Shown here piece by piece: positions 6,742-13,649 of a stretch of 13,665 bases of DNA. This stretch comes from Oscillospiraceae bacterium (GTDB taxonomy: Bacteria > Bacillota > Clostridia > Oscillospirales > Ruminococcaceae): contig JAEDGE010000045.1 of NCBI GenBank assembly GCA_016297675.1, positions 1 through 13,665 of the forward strand, written 5' to 3'. The number at the start of each line of letters is the position of its first letter. Within the stretch, counting starts at the first letter, position 1. The notes beneath the pieces were generated by a model, which saw only the letters and a list, made by a program, of their open reading frames with translations, did not search any database and was not told where the DNA came from. The position numbers were made by a program, and so were the translations under genes.

Positions 6742-6780
6742 ACCGAACAACACAAACATTGCTGCTGTTCGGTGTTTTTT
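6742..6780 (+). terminator. Rho-independent terminator downstream of tex
   Basis: ACCGAACA (6742-6749) pairs with TGTTCGGT (6766-6773). Two further pairs form after an A-C mismatch, and G plus six T's follow. It closes the tex transcript before the promoter at 6814. Confidence 0.85.
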
Positions 6781-6813
6781 ATATGGCAGAATTTCAAATT
6801 TTTTCTAAAACCA

Positions 6814-6842
6814 TTGAAAATAATGTGGAAATGCTGTATAAT
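6814..6842 (+). promoter_or_regulatory. Sigma-A promoter of the MFS/membrane-protein operon
   Basis: TTGAAA (6814-6819), 17 bases, TATAAT (6837-6842). The predicted leader is short, about 25 bases, with AGGAG at 6861-6865. No other good promoter was found before 10016, so all four genes that follow may depend on it. Confidence 0.87.
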
Positions 6843-6874
6843 GGAATAGAAATCGAAAAAAGGAGAAAAATGGG

Positions 6875-7966
6875 ATGATTGGGATATCAGAAAAACGTGG
6901 AAAAGCAATTTCTCTCTCTTATTATACTGTGTTGCATTGTCTGGTGGATTTTTGCTGTATTTACTATATGGTACAGATTGTTATGCCGGCATGTTGGACG
7001 GGCGGCATAGAAACTTGGCTGCTGTATGGCGTGCTTTATAATTTTATTGCCTTTGCCGGACAGCTTCCTGTTGGAATTTTCGGAGACTGGCTGCAACGCA
7101 ATCAATATATGGTTGCCGCTGGCTTGCTCTGTCTGCTTTCTGTTTATGTTGGAACTGGTTTTGGTCTGCCGCTGTTGCCAGCCGTTTTGCTGCTGGGAGT
7201 TGGAAATGCTTGTTTTCATGTCGGCGGTGGACGAGAAGCAATGGCATATCGGGAAAACGCTTGTCAGCCAGTCGGTATCTTTGTGGCAACTGGTGCATTT
7301 GGGGTATTTGGCGGAAAGTGGGTTGCCGGACAAGGAATGAACTGGATCCCAACAATGATTGTAGTACTGGGGATTGCACTATTACTCCAGTTGGTTTTAT
7401 GCTATAGGACAACGGTAAAAAACCAAATCAAACAACCAATCTCCTTTCAACCGGAAAAGGGTAGTTGGTCGCTGTTGCTTGCGGTCTGCTGTATTCTGGT
7501 CGTGATCCTGCGGTCATTTGCTGGAACGATATTTCATTTTTCGTGGTCATCCGGTTGGTTGGCACTGCTGATGACAGTGGGCATCGTATTGGGAAAAGCA
7601 GTCGGCGGTGTTTTGGCAGATCGATTTGGCATCCGTCCGACTGTGTTGGTTTCGTTGACATGCAGTGCACTGCTGTTTTTAGGGGCAAATGCTGTGCCAG
7701 TGATGGGATTGCTTGCGGTATTCCTGTTTAATATGACCATGCCGATTACGCTCTCCCTGCTGGGAATGCAGTTTCCATCTGCCAAGGGAACCGCATTCGG
7801 TGCATTGACATTTGCCATTTTTATCGGGTTGATACCGTCTTATTTCTGTAACAGTAGTCAGTTTTCCAAACCGTGGATTTATCTGTTGCTGTCAGCAGTA
7901 TCACTGGTGCTGCTATATATACCATTGTTGCTGGAAAAGCGGCGAGATTGTGTGGTGAAGGCATGA
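6875..7966 (+). CDS. MFS transporter, fosmidomycin-resistance (Fsr)-like
   Basis: A 363-residue polytopic inner-membrane protein with about 11-12 hydrophobic segments and positively charged turns, of the major facilitator type. Signature points: a TM1 His/Asp pair (H21, D25); the loop GIFGDWLQR at 68-75 and its repeat in the second half GVLADRFGIR at 245-254 (motif A-like); and GNACFHVGGGR at 110-120, which resembles the GNALFHPGGG stretch I recall from Fsr-type transporters. It is slightly shorter than the usual ~400 residues. The substrate cannot be told from the sequence; small-molecule export is the family role. SD AGGAG (6861-6865) lies 9 bases before ATG 6875; an earlier ATG at 6870 stops after two codons. 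Its stop overlaps the start of the next gene, so the two are translated together. Confidence 0.85.
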   Translation: MIGISEKRGKAISLSYYTVLHCLVDFCCIYYMVQIVMPACWTGGIETWLLYGVLYNFIAFAGQLPVGIFGDWLQRNQYMVAAGLLCLLSVYVGTGFGLPLLPAVLLLGVGNACFHVGGGREAMAYRENACQPVGIFVATGAFGVFGGKWVAGQGMNWIPTMIVVLGIALLLQLVLCYRTTVKNQIKQPISFQPEKGSWSLLLAVCCILVVILRSFAGTIFHFSWSSGWLALLMTVGIVLGKAVGGVLADRFGIRPTVLVSLTCSALLFLGANAVPVMGLLAVFLFNMTMPITLSLLGMQFPSAKGTAFGALTFAIFIGLIPSYFCNSSQFSKPWIYLLLSAVSLVLLYIPLLLEKRRDCVVKA

Positions 7967-8322
7967 TGGAAACATGGATTGCAGTTTCTCTGATAAAAGG
8001 CTTGCTGCGTTCTCTGCTGCTAACAGAAATACTGGAACTGGCAGCGGCAGCGTGTTTTCCGCAGCGAAACAAACGAGATTTTCTGCTGGTCTTTCTGGTG
8101 AATGTGATTACCAATCCGGTGGTGGTGTATCTGGATTACTGGTTTCGGTTTCGGATGCCGTCTGTGGTACTTTGGATTGCAATTCTGGAATTTGCGGTCT
8201 GGCTGTCGGAGGCGTGGATTTACCGGAAATGCCTGACAGGACGGCAGAATCCGTTTTTCTATTCTTTGGTGCTCAATGCGGCTTCTTATTTCGGCGGGAT
8301 GGTTTGTAACTGGATTTTGTAA
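7963..8322 (+). CDS. Small membrane protein of unknown function coupled to the MFS gene
   Basis: A 119-residue protein with about four hydrophobic segments (roughly 5-30, 39-58, 66-85, 98-117). Several polar residues sit in or next to them: E22 and E25, the motif NVITNP (47-52), E76 and E83, and SLVLNAASYFGG (101-112). I have an impression of similar unnamed small membrane proteins in clostridia but cannot name a family. The start overlaps the MFS stop as ATGA (ATG 7963, TGA 7964-7966); a second ATG at 7966 is equally possible. The frame is open upstream, but that part overlaps the MFS gene by 90 bases. The tight coupling suggests a partner or modulator of the transporter, or a shared substrate. 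Confidence 0.75.
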   Translation: MMETWIAVSLIKGLLRSLLLTEILELAAAACFPQRNKRDFLLVFLVNVITNPVVVYLDYWFRFRMPSVVLWIAILEFAVWLSEAWIYRKCLTGRQNPFFYSLVLNAASYFGGMVCNWIL

Positions 8323-8361
8323 AAAAGGGGAAACCCTGTATAAAAATTGGAGGAATGTACT

Positions 8362-9105
8362 ATGAAAATCGGGAAACGGCTTGGCTGTGCGGTCTCCGCA
8401 GCAGCATTGTGTCTTTGCAGCTTGCAGCTGCCAGCGGATGCAGATGGACTGTCATTAGATCTATTTTCCATAGAGGCATATTATGTAGTTAATCATGATG
8501 ATGTCATTTCCTGCTTAAATAAACGCTATGTTGCAGGACTAGATGACGAATGGGTAGATTACGAGCATTATAGTGATAAATATGGATATACATTTCATGA
8601 GGGCGATGTTGTTTATGTAAGGGCTGGCTATACGACACCAAGTGGGAAAGCACAAGGTATTACATGGGGCCTTTGTGCGAATCAGCAAGACACAGAAAAC
8701 GGATGGCAATTTTATGGCTATATTGATATGGCATATCTAACACCATACGATGAATATTATGCACCAGAACCAGAGCCAGAACCGGAGCCGGTCGAAACAG
8801 AACCGCCGACTGACCCACCGACAGAAGCCCCCACTACGATCGAAGTCACCACCATTGCAACCACCGCAGTGACAACGATTTTCACAACACTTGCACCGAC
8901 AGAGGCAGAAACAACGATGCTGACGACAACAACAACGGAACAGACAGCAGATGTGCTGTCCATTACAGACCACCAGAACGATAACCGCAAAAACAATTTC
9001 TTCTCAGATAACCTTGCATTGCTGTTGATTGGCGGCGTTGTGGTATTGCTGGCTGGTTCGGGAGCATTGGCAATCGGGCTGATACAGCACAACAAAAAGA
9101 AGTAA
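8362..9105 (+). CDS. Signal-peptide/transmembrane surface protein, paralog 1 (lacks zinc ribbon)
   Basis: A 247-residue protein predicted to be anchored with its N-terminal part outside. Parts: signal peptide 1-27 (likely cut after ADA); ectodomain 28-134 with an SH3-like look (GDVVYVRAG ... WQFYGYIDMAYLTP, 81-128); Pro-Glu repeat 135-144; Thr-rich linker to about 195; single membrane helix about 218-240; tail QHNKKK on the cytoplasmic side. It is a paralog of the next gene: signal peptide, linker and membrane helix are nearly the same, the ectodomain is not. It stops where the paralog continues into a zinc ribbon. The start at 8362 is set by GGAGG (8349-8353) and alignment with the paralog. 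It lies 39 bases after the small membrane protein and is probably in the same operon. Function unknown. Confidence 0.85.
   Translation: MKIGKRLGCAVSAAALCLCSLQLPADADGLSLDLFSIEAYYVVNHDDVISCLNKRYVAGLDDEWVDYEHYSDKYGYTFHEGDVVYVRAGYTTPSGKAQGITWGLCANQQDTENGWQFYGYIDMAYLTPYDEYYAPEPEPEPEPVETEPPTDPPTEAPTTIEVTTIATTAVTTIFTTLAPTEAETTMLTTTTTEQTADVLSITDHQNDNRKNNFFSDNLALLLIGGVVVLLAGSGALAIGLIQHNKKK
8764..8960 (+). repeat. Linker-coding segment duplicated in the next gene (other copy 9552-9750)
   Basis: The DNA coding the Pro-Glu and Thr-rich linker is almost the same as at 9552-9750. Identical runs include about 38 bases from the PEPEP part and about 32 bases from the Thr part. The flanking ectodomain DNA has diverged heavily. 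This indicates tandem duplication followed by divergence, with or without later gene conversion in the linker. Confidence 0.85.
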
Positions 9106-9171
9106 CCATTTCTGTCAGATTGGCAGAATCCAAATACAGCCGCATTCTGTAAAAAGTGCGGCGAACCTATG
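9106..9171 (+). pseudogene. In-frame remnant of the zinc ribbon lost from paralog 1
   Basis: Reading on in the same frame after the TAA (9103-9105) of paralog 1 gives PFLSDWQN followed by PNTAAFCKKCGEPM. Paralog 2 has QMFLPDSQN, then 17 residues containing the first CPQC, then PKTAAFCKKCGKPM. So paralog 1 carries a stop in place of a Gln-like codon plus an in-frame deletion of the segment holding the first Cys pair. The deletion lies between similar short sequences (GCAAAAC and GCGAAAC in paralog 2), consistent with slippage or recombination at a short repeat. The second Cys pair is still readable but untranslated. Confidence 0.85.
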
Positions 9172-9191
9172 ATAGAAAGGAAATGGGAAAT

Positions 9192-10016
9192 ATGCGGATT
9201 AGAAAACAATTTGGCTGTGCTGTTCTTGCAGCAGCGTTGTGTCTTTGCAGTTTGCAGCTGCCGGCAAATGCGGATCAACTGGATCCTGGACAATGGTTTG
9301 TATGTGAAGAATTTGAAATCAATTGTGATGGAGTCATGGGATACAGTTGGAAATACATTGAAGAGGGCGGAGAGCAAGAAATTGAATATTGCTTTCAAAA
9401 GGGAGATATTGTATATGCACGTACCGCCTGTCATACAATGGGGATTGACTGGGTTACTTGTTACAATATAGAACCGCATGAAGAGGGTGCTGTCTTCTAT
9501 GGCTGGGTAGACATGACATATCTCTCTCCAATTGGTTCTGTTGTGGAGGAACCGGAACCAGAGCCAGAACCGGAGCCGGTCGAAACAGAACCGCCAACTG
9601 ACCCGCCAACGGAAGCCCCGACTACAGTCGTCACCACAATTGCAACCACCGCAGTGACAACGATTTTCACAACGCTTGCACCGACAGAAGCAGAAACGAC
9701 AATGTTGACGACAACAACGACAACGCAACAGACAGATGCGGCTATGTCTATTATAGATAACCAGAATGATGACCATAAGAATGACTTTTTCTCTGACAAC
9801 TTCACATTGCTGTTAATTGGCGGCATTGTAGTGTTGTTAGCAGGCTCCGGTGCACTGGCAATCGGACTGATGCAGCACAACAAAAAGAAACAGATGTTTC
9901 TTCCAGATTCGCAAAACGGACAAGGTTTTGTCGGCGTTCGTTTCTGTCCACAGTGTGGGATGCGAAACCCGAAAACGGCAGCCTTCTGTAAAAAATGTGG
10001 CAAGCCGATGAAATAG
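9192..10016 (+). CDS. Signal-peptide/transmembrane surface protein, paralog 2, with cytoplasmic zinc ribbon
   Basis: A 274-residue protein. Parts: signal peptide 1-28 (ANA site); ectodomain about 29-115 with five to six Cys and the SH3-like core GDIVYARTA ... VFYGWVDMTYLSP (71-113); Pro-Glu repeat 121-129; Thr-rich linker to about 180; membrane helix about 204-226; basic HNKKK; then a cytoplasmic tail ending in a zinc ribbon with C252, C255, C266 and C269 (CPQC ... CKKC). The topology suggests sensing or binding outside coupled to a zinc-stabilised contact inside; that is inference. The start at 9192 is chosen by alignment with paralog 1 and AAAGG (9176-9180) upstream; ATG 9183 and GTG 9156 are in frame but fit worse. 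It is the last gene of the plus-strand operon. No catalytic motif is seen. Confidence 0.85.
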   Translation: MRIRKQFGCAVLAAALCLCSLQLPANADQLDPGQWFVCEEFEINCDGVMGYSWKYIEEGGEQEIEYCFQKGDIVYARTACHTMGIDWVTCYNIEPHEEGAVFYGWVDMTYLSPIGSVVEEPEPEPEPEPVETEPPTDPPTEAPTTVVTTIATTAVTTIFTTLAPTEAETTMLTTTTTTQQTDAAMSIIDNQNDDHKNDFFSDNFTLLLIGGIVVLLAGSGALAIGLMQHNKKKQMFLPDSQNGQGFVGVRFCPQCGMRNPKTAAFCKKCGKPMK

Positions 10017-10045
10017 GAACCACTTTTTACAGCAATAATAGAATC

Positions 10046-10086
10046 AAAAAACGGCATCCTGTTTTGATACAGAATGCCGTTTTTTT
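10046..10086. terminator. Bidirectional terminator between convergent genes
   Basis: ACGGCAT (10051-10057) pairs with ATGCCGT (10074-10080), extended by CCTG/CAGA-type pairing inside. Six A's lie on the left and seven T's on the right, so both strands give a stem followed by a U tract. It serves paralog 2 (plus) and the MATE gene (minus, stop at 10105). Confidence 0.9.
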
Positions 10087-10104
10087 GATAGAAACCAAAG
10101 ATAT

Positions 10105-11487
10105 TTATGCCGGACAAGCAGATGTTTGTCTTTTCATGATATTCCATTCGATTGCAATCATGACAACGGTAACAATTGCTGAAAGCAGATCGGCAATCGG
10201 TCCGGCAAATAGAATTCCATCTATACCAAGGAACATGGGCAGTAACAGCAACGGCGGCAAGAAAAAGATCATTTGTCGTGTGAGAGAAAGAAACGCCCCT
10301 TTTGCTGCTTTGCCGATGGCAGTGAAGAATGTAGTAGAAATCGGCTGCAAAAAATCAATCCAAGTGAAAAATAAGAAAATTCGGAAAAACTGAATGCCAA
10401 ATTCGTAGTATTGTGTACTCCCGTCTCCGAACAGGGAGAGAATCGGCTTGGGGAAGAATTCAAATAATAGAAAAGCAAGCACACAGATGATACCGCCGGT
10501 TGTTATGGCAATACGATAGGCATGCCACACACGGTCATATTTCTTTGCACCATAATTGAAGCTGACAATTGGCTGAATGCCTTGCCCCAATCCAATCACA
10601 ACAGAAAAAATAATCTGGTATACTTTCATGATAATCCCAGCACAGGCAAGCGGAATGGCATCCCCATAAATGGATTCTGCTCCATAGTGTTTCAGCATAT
10701 TATTCAAAATAATTTGTACCAGCATAATGGCAAGCTGATTGAGGAAAGATGCCATACCGATTGCTGCAATTTTCTTTATATAGGAATATTGCGGCACAAA
10801 ATGTTTTGCCTGTAAATCCGATTTCCGATACCGAACCAGATAGAGGATGACCAACAGCGTAGAGAGAACCTGTCCGATGACCGTTGCATAAGCAGCACCT
10901 GCCATGCCCATATTCAGATGCAGGACAAAAATTGCATCTAAGATGGTATTGACAATCGCACCGACTAAGTTACAAGCCATTGTCATGGTTGGACTGCCAT
11001 CTGCACGGATTAAATGTCCACCGCCTGTGGTGAGAATCAAAAAGGGAAACCCAAATGCAGTAATTTTCACATACTCTTCTGCATAGGGCATAACATTGTC
11101 TGGCGTACCAAACAGACGCAGCAACGGATGCAGGAAAATCAGGCTGATGGCAGACAACAAAACACCGCTGATCAAAAGCATGGTAAAGGCATTGCCGAAT
11201 GCATAAGGAGCAGATTTTTTATCACCGGCTCCCATTTTTAAATTGAAACAAGCAGCACCACCTATGCCGAATAGAAGGGAAAATGCGATACAGGAAGTCG
11301 AGAGAGGAAACGCTACATTTGTGGCAGCATTTCCGAGCATACCGACAGCTTGTCCAATAAACAATTGGTCTACCATATTGTAGAGGGCAGTGACCAACAT
11401 GGAAATAATGCTGGGAATAGAGAATTTCAACATGAGTTTGGTAACAGAAGTACTGCCAAGCGGATTGGCAGTCGTTGAAGCGGGCAT
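10105..11487 (-). CDS. MATE-family multidrug/sodium efflux transporter
   Basis: A 460-residue inner-membrane protein with about 12 hydrophobic segments and two MatE halves (roughly 20-190 and 240-410). Recognisable stretches: YNMVDQLFIGQAVG at 36-49 near TM1, HLIRADGSPT at 158-167, and in the second half GLGQGIQPIVSFNYGA at 299-314, with the IQP motif typical of the MepA-like branch. The family exports cationic drugs or metabolites in exchange for Na+ or H+; the substrate cannot be told here. Start: AAGGAG (revcomp of 11496-11501) lies 8 bases before the ATG. It lies 66 bases downstream of the GH26 gene on the same strand, behind a weak terminator-like hairpin, so it may get readthrough from that gene. 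No clear promoter boxes of its own were found. Confidence 0.92.
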   Translation of the reverse strand: MPASTTANPLGSTSVTKLMLKFSIPSIISMLVTALYNMVDQLFIGQAVGMLGNAATNVAFPLSTSCIAFSLLFGIGGAACFNLKMGAGDKKSAPYAFGNAFTMLLISGVLLSAISLIFLHPLLRLFGTPDNVMPYAEEYVKITAFGFPFLILTTGGGHLIRADGSPTMTMACNLVGAIVNTILDAIFVLHLNMGMAGAAYATVIGQVLSTLLVILYLVRYRKSDLQAKHFVPQYSYIKKIAAIGMASFLNQLAIMLVQIILNNMLKHYGAESIYGDAIPLACAGIIMKVYQIIFSVVIGLGQGIQPIVSFNYGAKKYDRVWHAYRIAITTGGIICVLAFLLFEFFPKPILSLFGDGSTQYYEFGIQFFRIFLFFTWIDFLQPISTTFFTAIGKAAKGAFLSLTRQMIFFLPPLLLLPMFLGIDGILFAGPIADLLSAIVTVVMIAIEWNIMKRQTSACPA

Positions 11488-11523
11488 AAAAGCATCTCCT
11501 TATTTTAGAATGAATGTAGAGTG

Positions 11524-11550
11524 AAAAGAATTCGTTTTTCCGCCGAACTC
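11524..11550 (-). terminator. Weak terminator-like hairpin after the GH26 gene
   Basis: On the minus strand GAGTTCG (11550-11544) pairs with CGAATTC (11534-11528) through seven pairs including one G-U. The loop is 9 bases and four T's follow (11527-11524). The stem is short and the T run is brief, so termination is likely partial. Confidence 0.5.
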
Positions 11551-11553
11551 ATA

Positions 11554-13338
11554 TTAAAATGATTGCAAAATGGTTCGTTTCAAGGCAATTAAATCCGTGA
11601 TATTTACAATGTCATCCTTCTGATAATCTGCTGCTTTTCCCTGTGCTGCGGTTAATGTTGTTTTCCGCACCAAATATTTTTGCAGCAGCACAACATCTGC
11701 AAGATCCACAACATCATCCTGATTGAGATCACCAGCAGTCACATCCGGTTTTGGTATATCGCCGCCACTGATAGGATAGCTTTTCAAATCCGGCAGTTCA
11801 TCCAGTGTAATACAGTACTCACTGTTATAGATCTCTTTCAGATTTTCTGCCGGATTGTTCTGCTCACTGGTCAGATAGTTCATATACCACGGGCAGAAAT
11901 ACAGCCATGATGCCTTGTCTTTCAACAAATTTTCCAAAGACGGAATGGTATCATTCTCTGTCATGGCAACCATCTTTTCTCCGTCTGTACTCTGCACCAG
12001 ACTATAAAAGGTAGAGGAAATCGAGCTTAGATTCGGCAAACCATCCGCAGCATTATATTTATCATATCCGACAATGTCCACCACATCATCTCCCGGATAC
12101 CAATCCGGCGAAGTGGAATAGGTATAGCTGTTCCATACCCAAATCAGGTTATCCAGCCCATATACATTGGTCAACTGGTCATACAACAGTCGATATAGTT
12201 GTTTGCAAGGCTCGGCTCCTTCTGCTCCCCACCAGAACCATGCCCCTTCTGCTTCATGCAGTGGCCGCCAGAGAATCGGTACATCTGCCTCTTTCAGTTT
12301 GGTCAGTTGCTTTGCAATTTCTGCAATATCTGCCATCAGGACTTCATGTTCCCATGTACCTTCTTCCAACGCCCTTGTAATACTGAATGTTGTGGAATCT
12401 GCACTGGCAGACGGTACATAGAATGCTCGTTCTGTTCCACCTTCTTCCGATGGTACACGCCAGTGCCAGACCACTGTCGCAATCCCCTTGTATTCGTTTA
12501 CCCACTGCACTGTACGTTCTGCGGCATTATCATCCCATGTTGCTCCGGCATAATAATTCAGAAAATCAATACCACGGATCGCACACATTTTTCCGGTCGT
12601 CTCCATCAGGTAATCAAATTCCTGTTCATTGTCCTTAATGAAATTTGTTGGGTCAGCATAGAGATTGTAGTTATGGGAACCACAATATTCCTGCTGACCA
12701 GAGATGATATGATTCCCATACTGGTCACAGAGATAGTTGTAAAGCCGCTTGGTACTGTCAGAAGCATTCGGGTTCGACAACTGCCGTGTTGGGGTAAGAT
12801 TTGTCAAGGATTCGTCAGCTGGTGCAATTTCCAGATAGTCAAACATCGTATATCCCCAGTAAGCACGAAATGTAATTGTATTTGTACCAGCTTGCAGCAT
12901 CACTACTCCACCGGAGGTTTCCTCAAAGGTCAGGTTATGCGTGAAACTAATTTCGCCTTGATTGACGCCATTGATGTCCAGATACTGCACCTTTTTATTC
13001 GGGTCATATGGTTCACAGTAGCACACCGTCAGTTCATACAGTCCGTCTTCCGGTACGGTGACTTCCAGACTGACAGTTGTTCCTTTTTGGTCAAGATAAG
13101 AAAATCCACCGCCAGATGCATTGGTCAAGTCATAATCTTCCCCACTGCCATCCTCTTCGGTATTGCCTTGCCATGTTTCATGGTAGATGGTTCCTCCACT
13201 GGTTGTACCATCCTCAAACTCATAACGAACGATGTCTGCTGTCTCCGCTGCATCAGCCGGAACAGTTGGCAGACTGGCAGTAATACAGGAAAACACAAGC
13301 AGAATTGCTGTCAAACTGCATCGCTTTTTTAACATCAT
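11554..13338 (-). CDS. Secreted cellulosomal beta-mannanase (CBM35-like, GH26, dockerin)
   Basis: A 594-residue extracellular enzyme expected to cut beta-1,4-mannan. Layout from the chosen start: signal peptide 1 to about 30; CBM35-like beta-sandwich about 36-173 (starting RYEFEDG, ending WGYTMFDYLEI); GH26 domain about 190-515; short linker without a Thr run; dockerin about 534-594. The GH26 acid/base is E362 in WRPLHEAEGAWFWWG and the nucleophile is E461 in VAMTEND. Dockerin calcium ligands are D537/N539/D541/D548 and D571/Q573/D575/D582; Q573 replaces the usual Asn/Asp. Start: ATG 13338 has GGGAG (13348-13352) 9 bases upstream. A TTG two codons earlier and an ATG one codon later are alternatives. 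It has a strong promoter at 13378-13406. Its dockerin resembles that of the GH10 enzyme (shared LLQKYL and AAQGKAAD-like segments), suggesting the same cohesin partners. Confidence 0.95.
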   Translation of the reverse strand: MMLKKRCSLTAILLVFSCITASLPTVPADAAETADIVRYEFEDGTTSGGTIYHETWQGNTEEDGSGEDYDLTNASGGGFSYLDQKGTTVSLEVTVPEDGLYELTVCYCEPYDPNKKVQYLDINGVNQGEISFTHNLTFEETSGGVVMLQAGTNTITFRAYWGYTMFDYLEIAPADESLTNLTPTRQLSNPNASDSTKRLYNYLCDQYGNHIISGQQEYCGSHNYNLYADPTNFIKDNEQEFDYLMETTGKMCAIRGIDFLNYYAGATWDDNAAERTVQWVNEYKGIATVVWHWRVPSEEGGTERAFYVPSASADSTTFSITRALEEGTWEHEVLMADIAEIAKQLTKLKEADVPILWRPLHEAEGAWFWWGAEGAEPCKQLYRLLYDQLTNVYGLDNLIWVWNSYTYSTSPDWYPGDDVVDIVGYDKYNAADGLPNLSSISSTFYSLVQSTDGEKMVAMTENDTIPSLENLLKDKASWLYFCPWYMNYLTSEQNNPAENLKEIYNSEYCITLDELPDLKSYPISGGDIPKPDVTAGDLNQDDVVDLADVVLLQKYLVRKTTLTAAQGKAADYQKDDIVNITDLIALKRTILQSF

Positions 13339-13377
13339 AAACAAATTCTCCCTTCATGGTGGTCAATTACTATTTAT

Positions 13378-13406
13378 ATGATACTACTTTTTTTGTGCGA
13401 TGTCAA
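13378..13406 (-). promoter_or_regulatory. Sigma-A promoter of the GH26 gene
   Basis: On the minus strand TTGACA (13406-13401), 17 bases, TATCAT (13383-13378). Transcription would start near 13371, giving a leader of roughly 33 bases. Confidence 0.88.
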
Positions 13407-13445
13407 TTCATTTCGGCAAGTTTGCACGCAAATCCAGGTTCGGAT

Positions 13446-13649
13446 TCTTGGGGAAATCTTGTCCAAGTGGGTCGGCAAGGCTGGGGGACACCCCCAGCTT
13501 GCCTTGGTGGCGTCCATCGCCCCCGTGCAACCCTTTCCCAAATTCGACAGGTTTATTTTTAGAAGGGCGATGGACGTAGCTTGTCCCTCATCCATTGACC
13601 GACTCCAACGCGTTTGCTTCGTTAAGGGGAACAGCTTGTTCCCCTTAAC
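13446..13649. repeat. GC-rich cluster of nested inverted repeats, no gene
   Basis: Four separate pairings are visible. (1) 13474-13487 with 13491-13503, a 13-bp stem with one bulged G and a 3-base loop. (2) CGTCCATCGCCC 13511-13522 with GGGCGATGGACG 13565-13576, 12 perfect pairs. (3) GGGTCGG 13469-13475 with CCGACTC 13599-13605, enclosing the others. (4) 13621-13633 with 13637-13649, 13 perfect pairs around a 3-base loop. No stem is followed by a T tract. AGCTTG recurs at 13496, 13578 and 13633. GC is higher than in the neighbouring genes. No open frame here is convincing. It may be a REP/MITE-like element or a structured RNA, and may continue past the right edge. Confidence 0.75.

Noticed and set aside
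6581..6808. 75-codon frame after tex
   Set aside because: It runs straight through a strong terminator and lacks an SD. Only the first part looks unusual, and that is reported as an unexplained stretch.
8317..8344. TTGTAA-16-TATAAA as a promoter for paralog 1
   Set aside because: Transcription would start inside the SD at 8349-8353, so it could not give a translatable mRNA.
8757..9776. 339-codon minus-strand frame, Cys/Arg-rich at one end
   Set aside because: It arises from reading the Pro-Glu and Thr repeats of both paralogs backward. No promoter or SD fits.
12199..13332. 377-codon plus-strand open frame opposite the mannanase gene
   Set aside because: It lies wholly antisense to GH26, has no SD, and its Cys/Phe/Ile-rich product matches nothing. 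It is a shadow of the real gene.
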